Assembly (NCBI GenBank): GCA_041583495.1
Contig: JBFHFS010000019.1
Coordinates: forward strand, 1-64,000
Length of the DNA stretch: 64,000 nt
DNA from: JBFHFS01 sp041583495
GTDB taxonomy: Bacteria; Bacteroidota; Bacteroidia; Bacteroidales; Marinilabiliaceae
Direction: 5' to 3'
The position numbers and the translations under genes were made by a program. Under the pieces are notes generated by a model that saw only the letters and a program-made list of their open reading frames with translations, had not been told where the DNA came from and searched no databases. Shown here one piece after another: positions 28,356 through 37,888 of this stretch (positions within the stretch are counted from its first letter, which is position 1; each line of letters begins with the position of its first letter).

Positions 28356-28525
28356 TTGCAAAATTCTTTTTAAACGGCTAATTATGACATAAATCTTTTT
28401 CAACCGGAAGGTGGTCATAAAAAATATTCAATTCCGGCAACGCAAAATGCATATTATTCAACTTTTGCGCAAGGCTTTTTATTACAATTTAATCTTAAAC
28501 CAAAGCCTTTGAAATGAGACAATCA

Positions 28526-28554
28526 CAAAAATAACCTATTTTTTTAATATTCAA
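28526..28554 (-). promoter_or_regulatory. candidate promoter for argH-citrate synthase
   Basis: Minus-strand TTG (28554-28552), 18-nt spacer, TATTTTTG (28533-28526). The -33 part overlaps TTGAATA, which resembles an ARG-box half-site, and similar ATTCAA half-sites recur at other points in this gap. This suggests a separate arginine-responsive unit, but the half-sites could be chance in AT-rich DNA. Confidence 0.4.
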
Positions 28555-28590
28555 CGCTCCAAGCGCACATATTACATAAATAATCTAAGT

Positions 28591-29667
28591 TCACGCATCC
28601 AGTGCATGAATATTCAATTGGTCGAGTAATTTGAAGTAAACCTCTACCCCTTTTTCGATTTCGCTCAGGAGAATATATTCATTTGGGGTATGCGAACGGG
28701 CCGAATCCCCAGGCCCGATCTTAACGGATGAAAAGGGCATCAGAGCCTGATCGGAAGTTGTTGGAGAGCCGAATTTACGAAGCCCCAAAGCCTCACCCCG
28801 CTTAACAATAGGATGATCTAACGAAACAGATGAGCTGTTAAGCCTGAATGACCGGGCTTTAAGCTCGCAAGGCACCTGTTGTTCAATCCAACTGAATAAT
28901 TCTGCATTGGTATAGTGCTCATTCACCCGCACATCCACAACAAACCGACAGGTATCGGGCACTACATTGTGCTGGGTTCCGGCCTCTACCCCTGTCACAG
29001 TCATCTTCACGGGGCCTAAGAAATCGGATTCGAGCGGCATACGTGTATTTCGGAACCACTCAATAATGGGCAAAGCCTTATAGATCGCGTTCACCCCCTC
29101 ATTGCGGGCCGCATGACCGGTTTTACCGGTCACCAACCCATCGATAACCATTAAACCCTTCTCGGCCACGGCCATATTCATCCCGGTGGGTTCGCCCACA
29201 ACGGCTAAATCCACGGGCCCAAGTTCCTCCAGAATGGCAGCAAGTCCATTTTGGCCGGAGATTTCCTCTTCGGCGGTTGCTGCAAAAATAAAATTACAGG
29301 GTTGAGTTTTTTCACTCAGGCGTCGAAACGCTGCCAGCAGCGAAACAACAGATGCTCCGGCATCATTACTCCCCAGACCGGTCAATCTGTCCCCTTCGGC
29401 AATGGCCTCAAACGGATCGCTCTTCCATCCACTGGCGGGACGCACGGTGTCGACATGAGAATTCAACAATATGGTAGACCTGTCGGGCTGGTTGCCGGGA
29501 TGGTGAACCCAGATGTTATTCCCTTTTCTGACAGGCCGAAGGCCTGCCTCCAATAAAAAAGCATAAATCCGATCTGCCACCTGTTCCTCTTCCCTGCTGA
29601 TAGAGGGAATCCCAATCATTTGCGTAAGGAGTTCAATGGATTGTTGGGTATATGGATGTGGTTGCAT
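28591..29667 (-). CDS. M20-family N-acyl-ornithine/citrulline deacylase (ArgE-like)
   Basis: Zinc-dependent M20 peptidase-family amidohydrolase removing the acyl group late in arginine synthesis. Metal-site motifs are LLNSHVDTV, GSNDAGASV and the Glu-Glu in ATAEEEISG. The start at 29667 (MQPHPYTQ) gives 358 aa. Because ArgF' here looks specific for succinylornithine, the probable substrate is N-succinylcitrulline; this is inferred from pathway context. It lies 13 bp after argB. Confidence 0.88.
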   Translation of the reverse strand: MQPHPYTQQSIELLTQMIGIPSISREEEQVADRIYAFLLEAGLRPVRKGNNIWVHHPGNQPDRSTILLNSHVDTVRPASGWKSDPFEAIAEGDRLTGLGSNDAGASVVSLLAAFRRLSEKTQPCNFIFAATAEEEISGQNGLAAILEELGPVDLAVVGEPTGMNMAVAEKGLMVIDGLVTGKTGHAARNEGVNAIYKALPIIEWFRNTRMPLESDFLGPVKMTVTGVEAGTQHNVVPDTCRFVVDVRVNEHYTNAELFSWIEQQVPCELKARSFRLNSSSVSLDHPIVKRGEALGLRKFGSPTTSDQALMPFSSVKIGPGDSARSHTPNEYILLSEIEKGVEVYFKLLDQLNIHALDA

Positions 29668-29680
29668 AAAAGATAATACT

Positions 29681-30460
29681 TTAAAGTTCGAGAGCAGTCC
29701 CGCTTCCAACCCGAGCAAGACCTTTGGTGTTGGTAATAATCACTTCCGAGACGCCATTTTTCAAGGCACTAAACCCGTTATCGAGTTTAGGAATCATGCC
29801 TTCACTAATTACTCCCTCCTGAAGATATTTCTGAAACAAGGCATAACTGAGACGTGGGATAACCGATTCATCGTTATCCGGATCGGATAACACTCCCGGT
29901 TTCTCGAAGCAATAGACCAACCGAAGTTTAAACTCAGAAGAGAGCGCCACGGCCAGTGCGGAAGCCATGGTATCTGCATTGGTATTAAGCAGTTGCCCCG
30001 CACCATCATGGGTCAGGGGCGCCACCACCGGCACCACGCCTTTTTGTATAAGGTCTTTTAACAACCCTGCCTGTACCGAGTCCACATCGCCCACAAAGCC
30101 GTAATCGATGGCGGCACCGGTACGTTTGTGTGCCAGCACCAGATTAAGGTCGGCACCGGTCAGCCCGAGGGCATTAACACGAAGAGCCTGAAGTCCGGCC
30201 ACAACCGATTTGTTTACCAATCCGCCATAAACCATGGTTACCACCTCCAGCATAGAAGCATCGGTGACCCGGCGCCCCTGCACCATCTGTGTTTCCAGGC
30301 CCATTCGGGCCGCCAGTGCCGTGGCCGATCGGCCCCCCCCATGCACCAATAATTTAGCACCCTGAAGGGCTGAAAAATCATTCAAGAAAACCTGCAAAGC
30401 CTCGGGTTCCTCAACGACTTTGCCCCCTACTTTAATTATTGTCAGTTCGTCTTTGCTCAC
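29681..30460 (-). CDS. argB: N-acylglutamate kinase (ArgB family)
   Basis: Amino-acid kinase phosphorylating N-acetyl- or N-succinylglutamate. Motifs are IIKVGGKVVEE at the N-terminus, LVHGGGRSATALA, and the GADLN region. A GTG at 30460 gives a 259-aa protein starting just before the beta-strand with the Lys of KVGGK. Longer frames would overlap the SGNH gene and carry no family sequence. In this pathway the substrate is probably N-succinylglutamate. Confidence 0.92.
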   Translation of the reverse strand: MSKDELTIIKVGGKVVEEPEALQVFLNDFSALQGAKLLVHGGGRSATALAARMGLETQMVQGRRVTDASMLEVVTMVYGGLVNKSVVAGLQALRVNALGLTGADLNLVLAHKRTGAAIDYGFVGDVDSVQAGLLKDLIQKGVVPVVAPLTHDGAGQLLNTNADTMASALAVALSSEFKLRLVYCFEKPGVLSDPDNDESVIPRLSYALFQKYLQEGVISEGMIPKLDNGFSALKNGVSEVIITNTKGLARVGSGTALEL

Positions 30461-30494
30461 AAGGCGTAGTTTTAATCCATTTAAAATTTTGTGC

Positions 30495-31259
30495 TTACTC
30501 CACGGCTCGTAACCAGGCCTCGGCCATGAGTTGTGCGCCGGGCATTGCCGGATGAACCCCATCAGCGGTCCAATAGGTTGCCGGAGCGTATTTCACCGCT
30601 TCATCAAACACCTCCTGGAAGGGCACCCAAATAGCCTTAAATTCTTTCGCCAGTTTAAAGGCCACGGCTTGATATTCCTTGATTGGTGCCACCCACGACT
30701 CATCTACCACCCGGGTGTTGAGCACTGCATAGGGCTGGCAAATCACCAACTTAATATCAGGCAGCTTTTCAACAGTCCGTTGAAGCAGCGCCCTAAAGTC
30801 CTTCTCATAAATCTCAATGGTTCCATCATAATGCCCATCCCGCATGTGCCAATAGTCATTTACCCCTATTAAAATACTCAAAAGATTGGGGTTTAATTCC
30901 AAACAATCTTTTTCCCAGCGGTCGGCCAGTTGAAAAACCTTATTGCCGCTGATGCCACGATTATAAATGGTTAGCCCTTTCTGTGGCAATTCATTGAGGA
31001 GAGCCGAGGCAGCCAAAAAAGCGTAACCCCAACCAAAAGAGCGTGAATTATTAGGCAATTCATGCTCCTTTTCCCGGCCGGCATCGGTAATGGAATCACC
31101 CTGGAATAAAACGGTATTACTTTTCCCCAGGAGAGAATATTTTTCTTTCGATGGCTTCTCTTTAAAAGAGGCACAAGAGGATACAATGGCCGGAATGCTT
31201 GCCAATGCAGCGGCTCCGGCAGTACTTTTCAACAAAAAATTGCGTCTTGAAAGGTTCAT
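30495..31259 (-). CDS. SGNH/GDSL hydrolase lipoprotein
   Basis: Extracytoplasmic esterase-type hydrolase. The N-terminus has an RR motif (LSRRNFLLK) and a lipobox VSSC with Cys29. SGNH blocks are clear: GDSIT (nucleophile Ser), the Gly of GISGNK, Asn in GVNDYW, and catalytic Asp/His in DGVHPA. Likely substrates are acetylated polysaccharides, but none is shown. Its place inside the arginine operon, between argF' and argB, is odd: 246 bp upstream but only 34 bp downstream to argB. Confidence 0.88.
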   Translation of the reverse strand: MNLSRRNFLLKSTAGAAALASIPAIVSSCASFKEKPSKEKYSLLGKSNTVLFQGDSITDAGREKEHELPNNSRSFGWGYAFLAASALLNELPQKGLTIYNRGISGNKVFQLADRWEKDCLELNPNLLSILIGVNDYWHMRDGHYDGTIEIYEKDFRALLQRTVEKLPDIKLVICQPYAVLNTRVVDESWVAPIKEYQAVAFKLAKEFKAIWVPFQEVFDEAVKYAPATYWTADGVHPAMPGAQLMAEAWLRAVE

Positions 31260-31505
31260 TAGTTTGAGTTTAGGTTATGGAAGGAATTTTTACACGATAT
31301 AAAAACCGTGTAATTTACTATTAAATTGAGCAATCCCCGCTCAACTCAGGTCTTAATAATTCTCTCCGAAGATTTCAGAACAACCGGGCAATCAAATACT
31401 CGACCGGCCGAAAGGGCCAGTGCTTCATCCACTTAGGCTTAATTACGAAAACAGCAAGGCACTCTGCTCCGTACCCCTGGGAGCCGTCCTATAGAAGCCC
31501 AAATT

Positions 31506-32453
31506 TCAGAGGGCCTCCAACATTCTCTTCAACACCGTTTGGGCCGACACCACCCGATTGGCTGCTTCAGGCACCACGATAGAATTGGGCCCCTCGATCA
31601 CGCCGTCGGAGACCACCATGTTTCGGCGTACCGGGAGGCAATGCATGAATTTCGCCTCATTGGTCAGAGCCATTTTGGCCTCATCTACTGTCCAGCCACG
31701 GTCGGTGGAGAGTATCTGACCATATTGCGAAAAGCTGGCCCAGTTTTTAGCATAAATAAAATCGGCACCTTCAAAGGCTTTCTTCTGGTCGTACTCCACC
31801 TGTATCCCCTCCATAAATTCGGGCGCCAACTCATAACCTGCCGGATGGGTAACGGTTAGGTCCACGTCGGCAATTCTCATCCACTCAACAAAGGAGTTGG
31901 GCACTGCCTGCGGCAGGGCACGCGGATGAGGCGCCCAGGTAAGAACCACTTTGGGACGCTCCGTTTTCTTATACTCCTCGATGGTGATTAGATCGGCAAA
32001 AGACTGAAGCGGATGCCGTGTAGCTGACTCCATGCTTACCACGGGGCAGCCCGAGAGTTCTATAAATTGATTCAGCAACCGCTCACTATAATCCTCCTCT
32101 TTATCTTCGAATTTGGCAAATGAACGCACCCCGATGATGTCGGCATACTGCCCAATTACCGGGACAGCCTCCCGGATGTGTTCCGGCTTATCGCCATCCA
32201 TAATCACACCCGATTCAGTCTCGAGCTTCCAGCCATCTTTATTCACATCCAGAACAATCACATTCATCCCCAGGTTGGTGGCTGCCCGCTGAGTACTCAG
32301 CCGGGTACGGAGACTGGAATTAAAAAAGATAAGCACCGCGGTTTTATTTTTCCCTAAATGCTGAAACCCGAATGGGTTCTGCTTAACTTCTGCGGCATCG
32401 TTAAGGGCTTGCCTTAGATCACCAATATCGGAGGGTTTTAAAAATCTTCTCAT
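31506..32453 (-). CDS. argF': N-succinylornithine carbamoyltransferase (ArgF')
   Basis: Transfers the carbamoyl group to an N-acylated ornithine. The carbamoyl-phosphate motif is SSLRTRLST, and MESATRHPLQSFADL and HCLPVRRN are as in the Bacteroides fragilis enzyme. Residue 90 is Pro (MDGDKPEH), the residue that marks succinylornithine-specific enzymes; acetylornithine-specific relatives have Glu at the equivalent place. This gives a sequence-based reason to read the whole pathway as succinylated. Length 315 aa. It follows proA by 28 bp. Confidence 0.93.
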   Translation of the reverse strand: MRRFLKPSDIGDLRQALNDAAEVKQNPFGFQHLGKNKTAVLIFFNSSLRTRLSTQRAATNLGMNVIVLDVNKDGWKLETESGVIMDGDKPEHIREAVPVIGQYADIIGVRSFAKFEDKEEDYSERLLNQFIELSGCPVVSMESATRHPLQSFADLITIEEYKKTERPKVVLTWAPHPRALPQAVPNSFVEWMRIADVDLTVTHPAGYELAPEFMEGIQVEYDQKKAFEGADFIYAKNWASFSQYGQILSTDRGWTVDEAKMALTNEAKFMHCLPVRRNMVVSDGVIEGPNSIVVPEAANRVVSAQTVLKRMLEAL

Positions 32454-32481
32454 CGCTGGTATTTACAGGTTTATTGTATAA

Positions 32482-33759
32482 TTAATTAACAGGCATTGGA
32501 TCCTCACCGGGACGCACCACGCCATTGCTTTCGATAAGCCACTTATAGCTGGTTAACTCTTTAAGACCCATCGGCCCGCGTGCATGTAACTTTTGGGTAC
32601 TGATCCCTATTTCGGCTCCCAACCCAAATTGAGCGCCATCGGTAAAGGCGGTAGAGGTATTGACATAAACAGCGGCTGCATCCACCTCATTAAGGAATCG
32701 GGAAATGGCTTCGGGGTGCTGAGCAATAATGGCTTCGCTGTGTTTAGAGCTGTATTGACTAATATGCTGCAAGGCTTCATCCAGGCTTTTTACTGTTTTC
32801 ACCGAGAGACGGTAATCCAGGAATTCAGTGCCAAAGGATTCCTCATCTGCAGGTTTCAACAGTGGGGTTGGATAATGACCCTTCAAAACACCAAAGGCAG
32901 CCACATCGGCCTCAATCACCACTTTTTTCATTGCCAGGGCGGCCACCAGATCGTGCAACTCATTCAGGCGATCCTGATGAATCACCAGGCAGTCGAGGGC
33001 ATTACAAACACTCACCCGGCGGGTTTTGGCATTATACACCACCCGTTTGCCAATGTCTGCATCACCCGAAACATCGAAGTAGGTATGCACTATTCCGGCA
33101 CCGGTTTCGATAACCGGGATGCGGGACTCCTCCCGCACCGAATCGATAAGCCCTTTGGAACCCCGGGGAATCAGAATGTCGACAAAACCTGTAGCATGCA
33201 TCAGATCACGGGCCGCCTCCCGGTCGGGGGGCAACAACTGAATAACATCCAGAGAAACCGAATGACTCACCAGGCATTCACGAATGATGCTCACAGCAGC
33301 CAGATTAGAGTGCCAGGCATCCTGGCCTCCTTTTAAAACCGATACATTTCCGGACTTAAAACAAAGGGCAAATACATCAAAGGTAACATTGGGCCGGGCT
33401 TCATAAATGACTCCCACCACACCCAAAGCCACCCGCACCTTCCTGAGGTTAATACCCGAAGGCATGGTGCGCTCCTCCAAAACCTCCTGAAGAGGAGAAT
33501 CCATTTCTGCCACCTGACGCACGTCGGCAGCGATACCCTCAATTCTTTCCTGATTAAGCAACAACCGATCGTAACGAGGGTCTGATTCGTTCATCCGCAC
33601 CAAATCCTTTTTATTGGCACTCAACAACAAAGCCGATTGAGCCAGCATCCTTTCGGACAGGTCCAACAGAATGGTATGAATCGTATTTTTATCCAGCCGC
33701 ACCATCAACCGGGCGGCCTCCTTTGCCTTTTTAAACTGTTCTAGATTAGTCATAACCAT
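32482..33759 (-). CDS. proA: gamma-glutamyl phosphate reductase
   Basis: NADPH-dependent second step of proline synthesis. Aldehyde-dehydrogenase fold with the nucleophile region VCNALDCLVIH, YEARPNVT near the cofactor site, LKGGQDAWHSN and the C-terminal LHARGPMGLKELTSYKW. There are two in-frame ATGs (33759 and 33753). It lies 5 bp after proB, so the two are coupled, consistent with channelling of the unstable glutamyl phosphate. Confidence 0.95.
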   Translation of the reverse strand: MVMTNLEQFKKAKEAARLMVRLDKNTIHTILLDLSERMLAQSALLLSANKKDLVRMNESDPRYDRLLLNQERIEGIAADVRQVAEMDSPLQEVLEERTMPSGINLRKVRVALGVVGVIYEARPNVTFDVFALCFKSGNVSVLKGGQDAWHSNLAAVSIIRECLVSHSVSLDVIQLLPPDREAARDLMHATGFVDILIPRGSKGLIDSVREESRIPVIETGAGIVHTYFDVSGDADIGKRVVYNAKTRRVSVCNALDCLVIHQDRLNELHDLVAALAMKKVVIEADVAAFGVLKGHYPTPLLKPADEESFGTEFLDYRLSVKTVKSLDEALQHISQYSSKHSEAIIAQHPEAISRFLNEVDAAAVYVNTSTAFTDGAQFGLGAEIGISTQKLHARGPMGLKELTSYKWLIESNGVVRPGEDPMPVN

Positions 33760-33764
33760 ACGCT

Positions 33765-34856
33765 TTATAAGGTTTCGGGATGGACAAAAAGATAGTCGTA
33801 ATGAATCAGTGGCTTATACTTTTTATCTCTAAGATGGCTTTCAGCCAATGCTTTATCGTACTTGGCCCGTCCAATGCCAATAATATGATGTGCGCTGTCT
33901 TTAATTTGCAGGATATCACCCTTTCTGAAATCACCACGGATGGAAGTAACCCCGGCTAACAACAGGCTGCTTGCCTTGGGGCCCAGCAGCGCATTCTTTG
34001 CGCCCTCGTTAATAAAAACCTCTGCTTTAGCAAACCATTCGGCATGAGCCATCCACTTTTTTAAAGCGGGTTTTACGCCATTGGGTTTAAAACAGGTATG
34101 ATTCACCTGATCGGGGTTATAAATCAGATGCTCAATAATATGATCGTGATTTCCATTGGCTATATGAACGGCAGTACCTGCGGCACAGGTCTTTTGGGCT
34201 ACCCTGCATTTGGTCAGCATTCCACCCCGGCCAAAATCACTTTTGGTGGTGGAGATATAAGCTTCCAGATCGTCTTTTTTGGCATTAACCGAAGCAATCA
34301 GTCTGGCGCCCGCTTCGTCCGGATTTCTATCGTATATCCCATCCACATTGGTAAGGATGAACAAGGCGTCGGTATTCATCATGGAGGCCACTAGGCCTGC
34401 CAGCTCATCGTTATCGGTAAACATGAGGGCGGTCACCGAAACGGCATCATTTTCATTAATAATAGGCACGATGCCATTGGCCAACAGGGCCGACAGGCAG
34501 TTTTTCATATTCAGGTAGTGCTCTCTCGTGCGGAAATCCTCTTTGGTTACCAACACCTGGGCGCACGACAGCTGGTGCTGATCAAATAACTGAGAATAGA
34601 TATTTAGCAACTTAACCTGTCCCACAGCCGAGAACACCTGCCGTTGAGAGACCGAGTCCTTAAGCGAAAGTTCCGGCACCAGGCTTCGGCCGGCTGCCAC
34701 GGCTCCCGAGGAGACCAGAATAACCCCTATGCCTTGTTTGTGTAAATTGGCAATCTGTGAGGTAAGATGGGCAATACGCTCATGGTTTAACATCCCATTT
34801 TTATGAGTAAGCACATTTGAGCCTACCTTTACCGTTATCGTTTTATAGATGGCCAT
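33765..34856 (-). CDS. proB: glutamate 5-kinase with PUA domain
   Basis: First step of proline synthesis, phosphorylating glutamate. The amino-acid kinase domain shows VKVGSNVLT, ILVSSGAVAAG and ILTNVDGIYDRNP. A C-terminal PUA domain (about 275-360, GAKNALLGPKASSLL then RGDFRKGDIL) is present as in E. coli ProB. ATG at 34856 is preferred to a TTG one codon earlier. Feedback inhibition by proline is usual for the family. Confidence 0.95.
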   Translation of the reverse strand: MAIYKTITVKVGSNVLTHKNGMLNHERIAHLTSQIANLHKQGIGVILVSSGAVAAGRSLVPELSLKDSVSQRQVFSAVGQVKLLNIYSQLFDQHQLSCAQVLVTKEDFRTREHYLNMKNCLSALLANGIVPIINENDAVSVTALMFTDNDELAGLVASMMNTDALFILTNVDGIYDRNPDEAGARLIASVNAKKDDLEAYISTTKSDFGRGGMLTKCRVAQKTCAAGTAVHIANGNHDHIIEHLIYNPDQVNHTCFKPNGVKPALKKWMAHAEWFAKAEVFINEGAKNALLGPKASSLLLAGVTSIRGDFRKGDILQIKDSAHHIIGIGRAKYDKALAESHLRDKKYKPLIHYDYLFVHPETL

Positions 34857-34875
34857 CAACTGTAGAGTTTATCAA

Positions 34876-35679
34876 TCACTTTTTTGCCCCCTGTTCAATC
34901 TTCTGATAAGAAGCCATCAAACCCTTGATGAGTGAAGAGCTGAAGCCACGGTGTTCCATCTCATTCAAACCGGAGATGGTGATGCCTCTTGGGGTGGTTA
35001 CTTTATCGATTTCAAATTCGGGATGGGTTTCTCCCCGAATGATAAGCTCGGCGGCCCCTTTAACTGTTTGTGAGGCAATAGCGAGGGCTAAATCAGAACC
35101 AAATCCGATTTCGATCCCCCCCTGTGTGGCCGCCCGGATAAAACGCAAGGCAAAGGCAATTCCACAGGAAGCCAAAACGGTAGCCGCGGCCATCAGTTCC
35201 TCGGGAATAAACTGCACGTTTCCCACACGTTCGAACAGCTCTTTAACCACTGAATCCTGCACCTCGGTAGTCTCATAAGTCGAAACACAAGTCATTGATT
35301 CCCCGATAGATATGGCCGTATTGGGCATGGCTCTAAAGATTCCGTCACGCCCCCCTGACATTTGAGAGACCTTTTCGGCCCCTACCCCTGCGGCCAGTGA
35401 TATCAATAGGGTTCCCTGGGAAAGAGCAGGGGTTATTTCCTTTAATATCTCCTCTAACTGAAAAGGCTTTACTGCCAAAAACACGATATCGGCTCCTTCA
35501 ACGGCCTGTACATTATTGTCCGTGACCAATATGCCTTCCTTCCCGAGCGATTGAATGAGATGTACCCGGCGACGCGTCACCACCAACTCACCCTCGAAGG
35601 GCAAGGATGCATTTTTAAGTCCACGGGCAATCGCCGTTCCAAGATTTCCGCCTCCAATAATGGCAATTTTTTTAATCAT
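34876..35679 (-). CDS. proC: pyrroline-5-carboxylate reductase
   Basis: Final step of proline synthesis. N-terminal NAD(P) fold IAIIGGGNLGTAIARG; the C-terminal dimer domain contains the family stretch TPRGITISGLNEME. The start at 35679 gives 267 aa and places the dinucleotide motif at the N-terminus. It lies 16 bp upstream of proB, so proC-proB-proA form one block nested in the arginine operon. Confidence 0.95.
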   Translation of the reverse strand: MIKKIAIIGGGNLGTAIARGLKNASLPFEGELVVTRRRVHLIQSLGKEGILVTDNNVQAVEGADIVFLAVKPFQLEEILKEITPALSQGTLLISLAAGVGAEKVSQMSGGRDGIFRAMPNTAISIGESMTCVSTYETTEVQDSVVKELFERVGNVQFIPEELMAAATVLASCGIAFALRFIRAATQGGIEIGFGSDLALAIASQTVKGAAELIIRGETHPEFEIDKVTTPRGITISGLNEMEHRGFSSSLIKGLMASYQKIEQGAKK

Positions 35680-35724
35680 TTCATTTCGTTTTTGGCATTC
35701 AAATAAAGACTCAATAAACTCCAA

Positions 35725-36849
35725 TTAACTCAATACTTCTTTTAACGCCAAAACAAACTTATCCGCCATTTGTTTGGTGAGAGTGAGCGGGGGCAGGAGC
35801 CTGATTATATTGGTAGAGGAGACACCTGTAAATATTTTCTTTTCTTTCAGCAAGGCTCTTCTCAGGCCATCCACCTTCCGGTCGAACTCAAGGCCAATCA
35901 TCAGGCCCCTTCCTCTTATTTCTTTAATGCCATCCACTTCCTTTAATTTTGAAAGCAGGTAAGCACCCGTATCCCTGGAGTTTTCAACCAACTTCTCGTT
36001 CTCCATCACCTCCAGCACTGCCAGAGCAGCAGCGCAGGCCAGGTAGTTCCCTCCAAAGGTCGTGCCCAGCATTCCAAACCTTGGTTCGATATCAGGAGCG
36101 ATAAGCACCCCCCCTATGGGAAAGCCATTGCCCATCCCTTTAGCGGTGGTGACCATATCGGGTTTTATGCCCGATTCCTGAAAGGAAAAAAAGCGGCCAC
36201 TACGCCCGTAACCCGATTGGATTTCGTCGAGGATTAAAAAGACTTTATTCTCACGGCACAATCTCTCCAGGTCTTTAAGAAAAGCCACTTCTGCTTCATG
36301 GATACCACCAATTCCCTGAATCCCTTCCACAATAACCGCGCAAACATCTCCCTTGCTCAACTCAACAGCCACAGCCTCAGCATCGTTAAATGGCACAAAG
36401 GTGACCTGATGGTTTTGGTTAATGGCTGCCCGGATGGCCGGATTATCGGTGGCCCCCACGGCCATTGAAGTCCGCCCATGAAAAGCCTTATGAAAGGCAA
36501 TGATGCGCTGTTTTCCGGTATTGAAGGAGGCCAGCTTAAGGGCATTTTCATTGGCCTCGGCACCCGAATTACAAAGAAAAAGCTGATAGTCGTTGAGGCC
36601 GGAGATCTCACCCAGCTTTTTGGCCAGCTGTACCTGCAACGGGTTTATCACCGAATTGGAATAAAACCCAATGGCATTCAACTGCTCGGTGAGCCGCTTA
36701 ATGTAGTGAGGGTGCGAGTGACCGATTGAGATAACCGCGTGGCCCCCGTATAGGTCTAAATACTTTTCACCCTCGGTATCGGTAATATAACAGCCCTCTG
36801 CGGAGATGGGCGTCACATCCATCAGCGGGTATACATCGAATAATTGCAT
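35725..36849 (-). CDS. argD: N-acylornithine aminotransferase
   Basis: PLP-dependent class III aminotransferase making N-acylornithine from the semialdehyde. The PLP Lys lies in TTAKGMGNGFPIGG; LYGGHAVISIGHSHP, CNSGAEANE and LDEIQSGYGRSG are family motifs. At 374 aa it is slightly shorter than E. coli ArgD. The natural substrate is probably the succinylated form given ArgF' Pro90. It is flanked by argC and proC. Confidence 0.93.
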   Translation of the reverse strand: MQLFDVYPLMDVTPISAEGCYITDTEGEKYLDLYGGHAVISIGHSHPHYIKRLTEQLNAIGFYSNSVINPLQVQLAKKLGEISGLNDYQLFLCNSGAEANENALKLASFNTGKQRIIAFHKAFHGRTSMAVGATDNPAIRAAINQNHQVTFVPFNDAEAVAVELSKGDVCAVIVEGIQGIGGIHEAEVAFLKDLERLCRENKVFLILDEIQSGYGRSGRFFSFQESGIKPDMVTTAKGMGNGFPIGGVLIAPDIEPRFGMLGTTFGGNYLACAAALAVLEVMENEKLVENSRDTGAYLLSKLKEVDGIKEIRGRGLMIGLEFDRKVDGLRRALLKEKKIFTGVSSTNIIRLLPPLTLTKQMADKFVLALKEVLS

Positions 36850-36888
36850 TATTTTATTTTTTGATAATTTGAGCCCCTCTGCACAATA

Positions 36889-37854
36889 CTAAAAGGCCAC
36901 TGACTTTAATCTTAACCCTTCGGATTCATCCAGGCCAAAAGCCAGATTCATATTTTGAACAGCCTGCCCCGAAGCCCCCTTTGTAAGGTTGTCAATCACA
37001 CTTACAATGTGTAATTTCCCGCCATATTTTTGTAAATGCAACAAACATTTATTGGTATTAACCACCTGTTTAATGTCAACGGGGTTGGTCGATACGGTTA
37101 CAAAAGGATGGGTTGAATAAAATTTCTCGAACAAAACGATCGCCTCCTCTTGGGAGAGGCGACAATCGAGATAAACAGAGGCTAAAATTCCTCGTGGAAA
37201 ATTGCCTCTCATGGGAACAAAATTAACAGGGCCTTCAAATGCGGGCATCAGCCCTTTCATGGATTGATTAATCTCACCCAAATGCTGATGTTCAAAAGCC
37301 TTATAAACGGATGCATTGTTGTTTCTCCAGCTAAAATGAGTGGTTCCCGAGGGAGCCTGCCCGGCTCCTGTAGAGCCGGTAATGGCATGTACATGCACCT
37401 CACTGAGCAAATGACTGGCCGCCAAGGGCAACAATGCCAACTGGATAGAAGTAGCAAAACATCCCGGGTTAGCCAGGTAAGAGGCTTCTTTGATAAAGGG
37501 CCGGTTCATTTCGGGAAGAGCATAAACAAAGGTGTTTCCCTCTTTCTTCAATCTAAAGTCGTGGCTAAGGTCAATTACCTTCAGGTGGGCCGGCAATGAA
37601 TTTTGGTTCATAAATTCAACAGACCTGCCATGCCCCATGCAAAGAAACACCACATCCACCTCATCAAATTTCATCTCGCCGGTAAAACAGAGATCGGTAT
37701 CGCCCAGCAGGTCGGTATGAACCTTCCAAACGGGAGCGTCCGCATGACTATTACTGTGAATCCATACCATTTGGGCACGCGCATGCCCCAATAAAATTCT
37801 AATCAATTCACCTGCGGTGTAGCCGGCACCTCCAACAATTCCAACTTTTATCAT
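36889..37854 (-). CDS. argC: N-acyl-gamma-glutamyl-phosphate reductase
   Basis: Reduces N-acylglutamyl phosphate to the semialdehyde. NADP fold VGIVGGAGYTAGELIRILL at the N-terminus; the catalytic Cys is in LANPGCFATSIQLAL. Length 321 aa fits the type 1 enzyme. It sits 34 bp after argG and 39 bp before argD. Confidence 0.95.
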   Translation of the reverse strand: MIKVGIVGGAGYTAGELIRILLGHARAQMVWIHSNSHADAPVWKVHTDLLGDTDLCFTGEMKFDEVDVVFLCMGHGRSVEFMNQNSLPAHLKVIDLSHDFRLKKEGNTFVYALPEMNRPFIKEASYLANPGCFATSIQLALLPLAASHLLSEVHVHAITGSTGAGQAPSGTTHFSWRNNNASVYKAFEHQHLGEINQSMKGLMPAFEGPVNFVPMRGNFPRGILASVYLDCRLSQEEAIVLFEKFYSTHPFVTVSTNPVDIKQVVNTNKCLLHLQKYGGKLHIVSVIDNLTKGASGQAVQNMNLAFGLDESEGLRLKSVAF

Positions 37855-37888
37855 AACCTTATTTTACTTTTTCATCCGGGAAATTCCC

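Noticed and set aside
29681..30562. Longer ArgB frame overlapping the SGNH gene
   Set aside because: The first ~34 residues have no kinase similarity; a GTG at 30460 gives the family N-terminus.
31288..31315. TTACACG/CGTGTAA hairpin upstream of the SGNH gene
   Set aside because: Only 7 bp with a 10-nt loop and no T-run or promoter link; too weak to call a regulatory site.
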